Positions 1 to 4,915 of a DNA stretch of 5,363 nucleotides are shown here, in pieces. Under the pieces are notes generated by a model. That model saw only the letters and a program-made list of their open reading frames with translations. It was not told the origin of the DNA and ran no database searches. The position numbers were made by a program, and so were the translations under genes. Origin of the DNA: an uncultured bacterium (GTDB lineage Bacteria; Actinomycetota; Actinomycetes; S36-B12). The first letter of the stretch is position 1, and every line of letters starts with the position of its first letter. The stretch spans positions 1-5,363 of the forward strand of contig CAIVQM010000108.1 in the NCBI GenBank assembly GCA_903908025.1, in the 5' to 3' direction.

Positions 1-55
1 CGTCGGGCTCCGGCCGAGCATGCCGGACCAACAGGAACTCGCAGGGCTGGTCCAT
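1..55 (-). CDS. Histidine phosphatase superfamily protein, N-terminal 18 codons only (cut by window edge)
   Basis: Reading leftward from an ATG at 55-53, the visible peptide is MDQPCEFLLVRHARPEPD and stays open to the window edge. The short beta strand followed by L-V-R-H-A matches the first catalytic motif of the histidine phosphatase (phosphoglycerate-mutase-like) superfamily, where the His is phosphorylated during catalysis and the Arg binds phosphate; RHG is commonest but RHA is a frequent variant. The motif lies about 10 residues from the start, as expected for this family. The start codon directly follows the aldehyde dehydrogenase stop (TAG-ATG), so translation is probably coupled; I see no convincing Shine-Dalgarno sequence. 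Only 18 residues are available, so the family call rests on one motif and substrate cannot be guessed. Such proteins act on phosphosugars, phosphoproteins or other small phosphoesters. Confidence 0.62.
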   Translation of the reverse strand, partial: MDQPCEFLLVRHARPEPD

Positions 56-1510
56 CTAGACGGTCTGCCCGAAACTGCCGAGATCATCGGAGGACGGGAA
101 CTGCAGGCTCATCAGCTCGAAGTACTCGGCCAGCCCATGGTGGCCGAGTTCGCGGCCGACACCCGACGTCTTGAATCCGCCGAATGGCGCCCGCGCATTG
201 AATCGACCGCCATTGATCGCGACCTGGCCGGTGCGCAGCCGCTTCGCGATCCGCACGGCCTCAGGAATATCGGCGGCCCAGACTGCTCCCGACAGACCGA
301 ACTCGCTGTCGTTGGCGATAGCGATGCCCTCCTCGATGCCCTCGTAGGGCACGATCGCGAGGACCGGTCCGAAGATCTCCTCCTGCACGACGCGAGCGCC
401 GGGATCGAGCCGGCTGAACACGGTGGGCTTGACGAAGTAGCCACGATCGAGGCCATCGACCGCGCCCGGGCCGCCCGCGATCAGCGTGCCCTCCGACATG
501 CCGATCTCGATGTACTCCTTGACGGTGCGGAACTGCCCCGCCGACGCAACCGGGCCGAGGTCCGTGCTCGGGTCGAGGGGGTTGCCGACGGTGAAGGCGT
601 TGACGGCTGCTGCAACGCGCTCCTCCACCTCGGCGAGCAGCGCCCCCGGCACGATCAGTCGGGTTGTGGCCGAGCAGGTCTGGCCGTTGTTGACGAAGCA
701 GCCACGGACGGCAGCACCGACGGCCGCATCGAGGTCAGCGCCCTCAGTGAGCAGGAAAGCCGACTTGCCGCCGAGTTCCAGCGCGACCTTCTTGATGGTG
801 CCCGCCGCCGACTTCGCCACCTGCACACCGGCACCCGTGGAGCCGGTGAGGCTGACCATGTCGACCTGCGGGTGGGATGACAGCACGTCGCCGACGAGTG
901 CGCCACGGCCGGACACGAGGTTGAAGACGCCGTCGGGCAGTCCGAGGCCGTCGACGATCTCTGCGAGGGTGAACGTCGCCAGCGGCGCAACGCTGCTCGG
1001 CTTGACGACGACCGTGCAGCCGGCGGCCAATGCAGGGCCGACCTTGGCTGCGAGCTGGTACAGCGGGTAGTTCCACGGCGTGATCGCGCCGACGACGCCC
1101 GCGGCCGCCCGGATGATGAGGGAGTTACCTACCCGCTCCTCGGCCGGCAGCTCGAGTGCCGCCTCGGCGATGGTCTCGAACACCGACGCCGCAAGCCCGA
1201 CCTGGACGCGAACGGAGATGGCCAGCGGGGTGCCGACCTCCCGCGCCATGATCTCCGCGAGTTCGGTCTCCCGCTCGCGCAAACCTGCCGCGATCGCCTG
1301 AACAACGGCCGCACGCTCCTCAATCGGCGTCGTCGACCAACCGTCGAACGAACGACGCGCCGCGAGGATCGCGCGCTCCGCATCGACGGCGTCGCCGGCC
1401 GGGACCGTGCCGATGATCTCCTCGGTCGCTGCCTCATCGACGGTGATGAGATCGGAGCCGGACGGGGTCACCCATCCGCCATCGATGTAGAGGTCGGGGC
1501 GCTCGATCAC
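56..1510 (-). CDS. NAD(P)-dependent aldehyde dehydrogenase
   Basis: A complete 484-residue ALDH-superfamily enzyme, the usual length, predicted to be cytosolic and to oxidise an aldehyde to its carboxylic acid. Visible motifs in order: TPWNYP at 144-149 (Asn146 is the oxyanion-hole Asn), KPSS at 170-173 in the cofactor site, the Rossmann-turn GSTGAG at 223-228, the Glu active-site signature LELGGKSA with Glu245 as general base, NNGQTCSA with nucleophile Cys279, EEIFGP around 377-382 (Glu378 contacts the nicotinamide ribose), and PFGGFKTSGVGRELG at 442-456. All catalytic residues are present. The residue matching human ALDH2 Glu195, which binds the adenosine ribose, is Ser173, so NADP+ may be accepted. 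The start is GTG (1510-1508), chosen because a perfect AGGAGG lies 4 nt upstream and the N-terminus aligns with family length. It follows the tyrosine phosphatase gene after 45 nt and its stop abuts the next ATG. Context suggests it oxidises an aldehyde made by the oxygenases; the actual substrate is unknown. Confidence 0.95.
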   Translation of the reverse strand: MIERPDLYIDGGWVTPSGSDLITVDEAATEEIIGTVPAGDAVDAERAILAARRSFDGWSTTPIEERAAVVQAIAAGLRERETELAEIMAREVGTPLAISVRVQVGLAASVFETIAEAALELPAEERVGNSLIIRAAAGVVGAITPWNYPLYQLAAKVGPALAAGCTVVVKPSSVAPLATFTLAEIVDGLGLPDGVFNLVSGRGALVGDVLSSHPQVDMVSLTGSTGAGVQVAKSAAGTIKKVALELGGKSAFLLTEGADLDAAVGAAVRGCFVNNGQTCSATTRLIVPGALLAEVEERVAAAVNAFTVGNPLDPSTDLGPVASAGQFRTVKEYIEIGMSEGTLIAGGPGAVDGLDRGYFVKPTVFSRLDPGARVVQEEIFGPVLAIVPYEGIEEGIAIANDSEFGLSGAVWAADIPEAVRIAKRLRTGQVAINGGRFNARAPFGGFKTSGVGRELGHHGLAEYFELMSLQFPSSDDLGSFGQTV

Positions 1511-1514
1511 GGTT

Positions 1515-1520
1515 CCTCCT
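1515..1520 (-). promoter_or_regulatory. Ribosome binding site of the aldehyde dehydrogenase gene
   Basis: On the minus strand the sequence reads AGGAGG, then AACC, then GTG. This is a perfect anti-Shine-Dalgarno match with a 4-nt spacer and it settles the GTG at 1510-1508 as the start. It is one of the two strongest ribosome sites in the block, suggesting that the dehydrogenase is translated independently of the upstream phosphatase gene. Confidence 0.85.
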
Positions 1521-1555
1521 GTGGTGCTTGTCGTTAGGTGTGCGTTCTTCCGGGA

Positions 1556-2311
1556 CTACGAGAGCAGTCGGGCCCTCAGGGTCTCGATCGCGCCTTCCGG
1601 CACGGACAGGGTGCTGACCCACTCACTCAGGCTTCCGTATTCCGCGGTGACGCGAGCGAGGAAGAGCTCCATGGCGGCGCGGGGCGCACGCAGCAGGCCC
1701 TCCGACTGGTTCATCATCGGGTGGTTCTCATAGTCCTCGCGCGTGCGCAGCCAGTCGACGAGCGCGACGACCTCATCGCCGCTCAGAGCGAAGTCATCCG
1801 CGATGTCCTCGTCACTCACGCCAAGCAGGGAGAGCAGCACCGCAGCGACGAAGCCCGTGCGGTCCTTGCCGGCCATGCAGAAGAAGATCGCCGGCAGTGC
1901 GTCGGGCTCGGTCAGCTGGTCGAGGATCTCGCGGACGGTGGACGCCCCGAGTTCCAGCATGCAGGCGTAGACCCAGGCGAGGTGCTCCTCCGGCGAGTCC
2001 TCGCCGTGTGTCTCCTCCGGCAGCCCGGGCATGGCCTTCCAGCCATCCAGGAGCACCGGCCGGTGCAACGGATCCTCGATGAAGTCCGGCAGGGGGAAGG
2101 CGTCGATCTCCTTCTGGTAGCGCAGGTCGATCACGGATGCCGCCCCGAACTCGCGCCACGCATCCTCGTCGCTCAGTCGATGCAGACTGGAAGCGCGGAA
2201 CAGGAGTCCGGTGTTCACAATTCGGCCGTCGGCGGTCGGATAGCCGCCCAGGTCACGCACGTTGTAGACGCCGCCGAGCTCAACACGGTCGCCAATCGAA
2301 GCGGCGGTCAT
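1556..2311 (-). CDS. Tyrosine-protein phosphatase family protein (MptpB-like, Cys-based)
   Basis: A complete 251-residue protein of the bacterial tyrosine/dual-specificity phosphatase family that includes Mycobacterium tuberculosis PtpB; predicted soluble. The N-terminal NVRDLGGY motif (17-24) and LFRASSL (37-43) are hallmarks of this family. The P-loop is CMAGKDRTG: nucleophile Cys145, then five residues, then Arg151, i.e. an intact C(X)5R with the K-D-R-T-G ending typical of this clade, whose members often hydrolyse phosphotyrosine, phosphoserine/threonine or phosphoinositides. The residue before the Cys is Phe144, where the family normally has His, which may alter the Cys pKa. The ATG (2311-2309) overlaps the upstream stop by 4 nt (ATGA), a classic translational-coupling junction, and a 14-bp palindrome lies directly upstream. 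No signal peptide is visible, so a secreted effector role is not indicated. In this oxidative operon a small-molecule phosphatase role is as plausible as protein dephosphorylation; this is inference. Confidence 0.88.
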   Translation of the reverse strand: MTAASIGDRVELGGVYNVRDLGGYPTADGRIVNTGLLFRASSLHRLSDEDAWREFGAASVIDLRYQKEIDAFPLPDFIEDPLHRPVLLDGWKAMPGLPEETHGEDSPEEHLAWVYACMLELGASTVREILDQLTEPDALPAIFFCMAGKDRTGFVAAVLLSLLGVSDEDIADDFALSGDEVVALVDWLRTREDYENHPMMNQSEGLLRAPRAAMELFLARVTAEYGSLSEWVSTLSVPEGAIETLRARLLS

Positions 2312-2844
2312 CCGGGGTACCCCGGGAAGCGACGGTCGAAGTCCGGCAGTTCGGAGGCTCCGACGGGGCGGTCCGGCCAGCGCTTGCGCTCGGCCAATCC
2401 CAGACCACCGGTCGCATGATCCTGCACGGTCATGCCATAGAGGCTCAGCACGTGACGCCGGGCGAACCGCCAGCGCCCGTCCTCTCGCACGTAGTCATCC
2501 TGGTAGCGGATCGACGTGACCATGGCATTGTCCGCGCTCGCGAGCTCGGCGTAGCCGATGACGGTGCCGCGAGCGTGGTCGTCGTCGTCGAACTCGACGG
2601 CGATGCCATGTGGGTCGTGCCACGTCGCGGGGAAGGGCGCGTGCTTCACCTTGAAGTTGGCCACGATGGCCTCGCGGCCGACCGTGGTGCTGTTGGGCGA
2701 AGCGAACACACCCTCGATCGCGAACAACCGGCCCAGGGCATCCCACTGCGCGTCATCCAGCAGGGTGGCGTAATTGACGACGAGGTCGTTGATCGCGAAC
2801 CGGTCCTCAAGCCGCTGGACACGTCGTTCAAGGGATTCGGTCAC
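2308..2844 (-). CDS. SnoaL-like / nuclear transport factor 2 fold protein
   Basis: A 178-residue protein of the SnoaL-like (SnoaL_4 type) NTF2 superfamily, predicted cytosolic. Residues 4-20 form a charged amphipathic helix, followed by the typical pattern INDLVVNYATLLDDAQWDALGRLF (18-41), where Tyr25, Asp30/Asp31 and the W-D-x-L-x-x-L-F turn are characteristic. The second half shows the curved-sheet signature YQDDYVREDGRWRFARRHVLSLYG (114-137). The cone-shaped pocket of this fold serves cyclases, dehydratases, isomerases and small hydroxylase subunits; catalytic residues cannot be fixed, though Tyr25, Asp30, His76 and His131 are candidates. Small Rieske oxygenase beta subunits share the fold, so a structural role is an alternative. 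The start is a GTG (2844-2842), chosen because it begins the conserved helix; there is no evident Shine-Dalgarno sequence. It lies 32 nt after the P450 and overlaps the phosphatase start by 4 nt. Confidence 0.86.
   Translation of the reverse strand: MTESLERRVQRLEDRFAINDLVVNYATLLDDAQWDALGRLFAIEGVFASPNSTTVGREAIVANFKVKHAPFPATWHDPHGIAVEFDDDDHARGTVIGYAELASADNAMVTSIRYQDDYVREDGRWRFARRHVLSLYGMTVQDHATGGLGLAERKRWPDRPVGASELPDFDRRFPGYPG
2312..2325. repeat. 14-bp perfect palindrome at the SnoaL-like/phosphatase junction
   Basis: CCGGGGTACCCCGG is self-complementary over all 14 bases and ends directly before the phosphatase ATG on the minus strand, within the last codons of the SnoaL-like gene (Pro-Gly-Tyr-Pro-Gly). 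In RNA it could form only a small-loop or intermolecular stem, but it occupies exactly the place where a ribosome site would sit. It may be chance in GC-rich DNA; a role in making phosphatase translation depend on the upstream gene is only a guess. Confidence 0.5.
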
Positions 2845-2876
2845 CGCTGGATCGTACTGTAGGCGCTCTAAAGAAA

Positions 2877-4115
2877 CTACCGACTCCCCCGGCGATGGAC
2901 GGTCGCCCGCATCTCCAGTGGACCGCGGATGATGTAGCTGCGCGTGTAGGGGCCAGCGGGCTCCGTCGGCACGATCCGTTCCACCTGCTCGGCCAGCACC
3001 TGCATGGCAATGATCGACTCCATTCGCGCGAGCCCCGCCCCGACGCAGGAATGCACGCCTTGGCCGAACGCCATCTGGGCTCGCAATCCCTCGCGGTCCG
3101 GGTCGAAGACGTCCGGGTCGGGGAACACCGCCTCGTCGCGATTGGCGCTGGCCAGCGACAGCATCACGACCCGACCCTTCTCGATGACCGTACCGTCAAG
3201 ATCGATGTCGTCCGCAGCCACGCGAATCACGTGCTGGGTCGGCGATGCCATCCGCACCGCCTCCTCGACGACATTCTCAGCAAAATCAGGATCCTGACGG
3301 ATCCGCTCCCACACCGTGGGATCGGCACCGAAGGTGCGCACCGCCTCAGCGATGAACTTCCCGGTGGTCTCGTTGCCGGCGACCACCAGTTCACGCAGCA
3401 GCGTGATGAGCCGCGGGAGTTCCGAGGCGTCCGAGTCGTCGCCATCGGCGAGGTCCCGGGCGAGCTGCGCGATCAGGCCCGGCTCGTCCGAATCGCGGCT
3501 GGCCTCGAGGACGCCGACCATCGTGCGCTGGAAGTCCAGCAGGTCCTCCTCGTAGCGGATCCAGTCGGCCGCCGCCGGGCTCGAGCCGATCGTTGAGATG
3601 GCGGCCGTCGACCAGCGACGGATGTCCGCGCTGCGCTCGGGCGGCAGACCAAGGACCCGGGAGATCGCCCACACCGGAAGCGGCTCGGCGAAGTCGGCCT
3701 GGAAGTCGATCTCGACACCATTCGGCAGGATGCGCGCCAGGTCGTCGGCCGCCTGACGCACCAGCGGCTCCAGGTCCTGCAGCGTCCGCGGCGTGAACGA
3801 CTTGTTGACCATCCGCCGGTACGCGGTGTGGTCCGGCGGATTGCTGGTCCCGAGGGCGCTCGTGTACGGCCACCCCTGTGCGCGGATCTCCGCGACCTGG
3901 TCGGCTACCTCGGCTGGCGGCTGCTGGTGCTTGCTTCGAATCGTGGGGAACCCCGCGGTGTCCTGCAGGATTCGCCGCACGAGGTCGTGCCGCGTGATGA
4001 GCAGCCAGCTCTCCGGCTCGACCGGGCAGGCCGGTGCGCTGGCACGCAGGGCACCCAGGCAGGCGACGGGGCGGTCGAGGAAATCCTCGGAACGAATATC
4101 TACGGATGTGGTCAT
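2877..4115 (-). CDS. Cytochrome P450 (bacterial soluble type)
   Basis: A complete 412-residue soluble bacterial P450, a haem-thiolate monooxygenase that would insert one oxygen atom from O2 into a hydrophobic substrate. Motifs: the C-helix region SNPPDHTAYRRMVNKSFTPR (91-110); the I-helix oxygen-activation motif AGNETT (246-251), with the acid-alcohol pair Glu249-Thr250; the K-helix ExxR at Glu285-Arg288; the meander around FDPDRE (337-342); and the haem loop FGQGVHSCVG (350-359), with Cys357 as the axial ligand, matching FxxGxHxCxG. Every essential residue is intact. The ATG (4115-4113) has AGGGAGG 4 nt upstream. It leads the minus-strand gene block, divergent from the GntR regulator, and is probably controlled from the 50-bp region between them. 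It needs a ferredoxin and reductase, neither present here. CYP family and substrate cannot be assigned by eye; the neighbours suggest catabolism rather than antibiotic tailoring. Confidence 0.96.
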   Translation of the reverse strand: MTTSVDIRSEDFLDRPVACLGALRASAPACPVEPESWLLITRHDLVRRILQDTAGFPTIRSKHQQPPAEVADQVAEIRAQGWPYTSALGTSNPPDHTAYRRMVNKSFTPRTLQDLEPLVRQAADDLARILPNGVEIDFQADFAEPLPVWAISRVLGLPPERSADIRRWSTAAISTIGSSPAAADWIRYEEDLLDFQRTMVGVLEASRDSDEPGLIAQLARDLADGDDSDASELPRLITLLRELVVAGNETTGKFIAEAVRTFGADPTVWERIRQDPDFAENVVEEAVRMASPTQHVIRVAADDIDLDGTVIEKGRVVMLSLASANRDEAVFPDPDVFDPDREGLRAQMAFGQGVHSCVGAGLARMESIIAMQVLAEQVERIVPTEPAGPYTRSYIIRGPLEMRATVHRRGSR

Positions 4116-4119
4116 GTTG

Positions 4120-4126
4120 CCTCCCT
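4120..4126 (-). promoter_or_regulatory. Ribosome binding site of the P450 gene
   Basis: The minus strand reads AGGGAGG, then CAAC, then ATG. The strong purine-rich site at 4-nt spacing supports the ATG at 4115-4113 as the P450 start and shows that its mRNA has a leader, in contrast to the divergent regulator gene. Confidence 0.82.
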
Positions 4127-4136
4127 ATGCATGCAT
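4127..4136. repeat. 10-bp palindrome in the divergent control region
   Basis: ATGCATGCAT is self-complementary over 10 bases, and is also a tandem of ATGC. It lies just upstream of the P450 ribosome site and its last two bases are shared with the left arm of the larger inverted repeat. It is the most A/T-rich part of the 50-bp intergenic segment, so it may be part of the P450 promoter or a second operator half. No clear TANNNT hexamer for the P450 direction is visible. Confidence 0.45.
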
Positions 4137-4154
4137 CGGGGAGTCCGCCCCGAT
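4135..4154. promoter_or_regulatory. Inverted repeat, candidate operator of the GntR regulator
   Basis: ATCGGGG and CCCCGAT form perfect 7-bp inverted arms around the 6-nt spacer AGTCCG, giving a 20-bp dyad centred between the divergent P450 and gntR-type starts. GntR-family dimers bind such dyads and the gene for one begins 12 bp away, so autoregulation plus control of the P450 block is the natural reading. The sequence is not the GT-TA-TAC type typical of FadR/HutC operators, so its specificity would be its own. A transcript hairpin in the P450 leader is an alternative role. The dyad is seen; binding is inferred. Confidence 0.6.
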
Positions 4155-4159
4155 ACGGT
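4154..4159 (+). promoter_or_regulatory. Possible -10 element of a leaderless GntR gene transcript
   Basis: TACGGT fits TANNNT, and six bases separate it from the A of the regulator ATG, so transcription could begin at the start codon itself. This agrees with the lack of any Shine-Dalgarno sequence there. No good -35 hexamer is present. The element abuts the right arm of the inverted repeat, so a bound regulator would block it. Confidence 0.35.
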
Positions 4160-4165
4160 CCCCGC

Positions 4166-4894
4166 ATGGGTGAAGTGCCGCTGTACGAGCGAGTGCGCCA
4201 GGCGATTGCTGCGTCGATCGCCGACGGCACGTACTCGCCGGGCGACAAACTGCCCAGCGAGGCGCGGCTGGCGGAGGAGCTCGGGGTCAATCGCCTGACC
4301 GTCCGCCGGGCCATCGAGGAGCTCGCTCGCGCCGGCGCTGTGCAGTCTCGTCAGGGTTCCGGTACCTACGTCAGCGCCCCCATCGTGCGGCTGCCGCTGT
4401 CGCAGCGGCTCTCGACCGACAGCCTGATTGCCGGAATAACCCGGCAGATCGCCGAGCAGGGGTACACCTACGAGGACGTGCTCCTGCGGGCGGCCAAGGT
4501 CAACTCGGCGCGCCTGAACCCCGACCTCGAGCTGCCTGCCGGCCCGCTGTGGCGCGTCGACAACGCCCTCATGGTCAACGGCGTTGCCTGGATGTGGTCG
4601 AGCTCGTGGTTCCCACGGAGCCTGCTGAGCGATCCCGCTGGTAACTGGGATCTGGTCAGCGGCCTGTACGGCCAGCTCAACGAGGCCATGGGTGAGCCCC
4701 GCCCGTTGTGGCGGGCAATCTCGGCTGATGCGGCCACCCTCGACGATGCTGAGATCCTGTCGATCCGAGCCGGTTCGCCGATCCTGGTGCGCGACGGCCT
4801 CACGGCGGACGCCGCGGGCAACCCGGTTCTGCGCGTGTGCCGACGGGCCCGGATGGACCGAGTCAGCTACCTGCTCAACTACGACCAGGACTGA
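4166..4894 (+). CDS. GntR-family transcriptional regulator, HutC/UTRA type
   Basis: A complete 242-residue regulator. Residues 5-70 form the GntR winged helix-turn-helix: LYERVRQAIAASIADGTYSPG, then LPSEARLAEELGVNRLTVRRAIEEL with the recognition helix around NRLTVRRAI (42-50), and the wing RQGSGTYV (62-69). Residues about 85-235 form a UTRA-type ligand-binding domain, including the typical LWRVDNALMVNGVAW strand pair (128-142) and the closing RARMDRVSYLLNY strand (227-239). Length and order match the HutC subfamily, whose members sense small carboxylates, sugars or phosphosugars and release DNA when the effector binds. The ATG at 4166 was chosen over an in-frame ATG at 4034 because family members begin 4-8 residues before the LYERVR helix and the longer form would lie inside the P450 gene. 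It is divergent from the P450 block and convergent with the Rieske gene, so it is the likely local repressor; the effector is unknown. Confidence 0.93.
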   Translation: MGEVPLYERVRQAIAASIADGTYSPGDKLPSEARLAEELGVNRLTVRRAIEELARAGAVQSRQGSGTYVSAPIVRLPLSQRLSTDSLIAGITRQIAEQGYTYEDVLLRAAKVNSARLNPDLELPAGPLWRVDNALMVNGVAWMWSSSWFPRSLLSDPAGNWDLVSGLYGQLNEAMGEPRPLWRAISADAATLDDAEILSIRAGSPILVRDGLTADAAGNPVLRVCRRARMDRVSYLLNYDQD

Positions 4895-4910
4895 CGTCAC
4901 AACGTCGGTC
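4889..4910. terminator. Hairpin between convergent genes, possible terminator
   Basis: GACTGACGT and ACGTCGGTC can pair as a 9-bp stem (one T-G wobble in the plus-strand transcript) closed by a CACA loop. It overlaps the stop codon of the regulator and ends 6 nt before the stop of the convergent Rieske gene. There is no T-tract, so it would be a tail-less hairpin of the kind often proposed in actinobacteria. In the minus-strand transcript the wobble becomes an A-C mismatch, so it should work better for the regulator. Confidence 0.45.
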
Positions 4911-4915
4911 ATGCG

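Larger units (their letters stand above)
1..4126 (-). other. Probable five-gene operon: P450, SnoaL-like, tyrosine phosphatase, aldehyde dehydrogenase, histidine phosphatase
   Basis: Five genes follow one another on the minus strand. The junctions are a 32-nt gap, a 4-nt ATGA overlap, a 45-nt gap and an abutting TAG-ATG, and none of the gaps contains a recognisable terminator hairpin or a clear promoter. The only space for a shared promoter is the region upstream of the P450, next to the candidate operator. The operon continues beyond the left edge. Co-transcription is inferred from spacing and direction. Confidence 0.75.

Noticed and set aside
20..880. 286-codon open frame on the plus strand opposite the aldehyde dehydrogenase
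   Set aside because: It lies antisense to a gene with all ALDH motifs, its translation is low-complexity (Arg, Asp, Ala, Leu) without any recognisable domain, and it is typical of antisense open frames in GC-rich DNA.
1511..1555. The 45-nt gap before the aldehyde dehydrogenase as an internal promoter or terminator
   Set aside because: Apart from the AGGAGG ribosome site I see no hairpin and no convincing -10/-35 pair.
1538..2419. 293-codon open frame on the plus strand opposite the tyrosine phosphatase
   Set aside because: It is antisense to an intact phosphatase, crosses two gene junctions, and shows no domain or ribosome site.
2137..3596. Plus-strand open frames of 241 and 233 codons (2137-2862 and 2895-3596)
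   Set aside because: They are shadows of the SnoaL-like and P450 genes with compositionally biased translations and no family signature.
4034..4165. 44-residue N-terminal extension of the GntR regulator from an ATG at 4034
   Set aside because: The extension is Arg/Gly/Pro-rich, overlaps the start of the P450 and its ribosome site, and is not expected in the family, whose members begin just before the first helix.
3391..4314. 307-codon minus-strand frame overlapping the P450 in another frame
   Set aside because: It shares the P450 strand but is out of frame, with an Arg/Gly/Pro-rich translation; the true P450 frame has every motif from the N-terminal region to the haem loop, so no frameshift is needed.
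4892..4899. TGACGTCA, an eight-base palindrome identical to a eukaryotic CRE-type site
   Set aside because: It is made from the regulator stop codon and following bases, lies in a convergent gap where no promoter is needed, and is better explained as part of the hairpin stem.
4112..4912. 266-codon open frame on the minus strand opposite the GntR regulator
   Set aside because: The plus-strand frame has a clear winged helix and UTRA domain, while the opposite frame has no recognisable features; using it would also erase the divergent control region.
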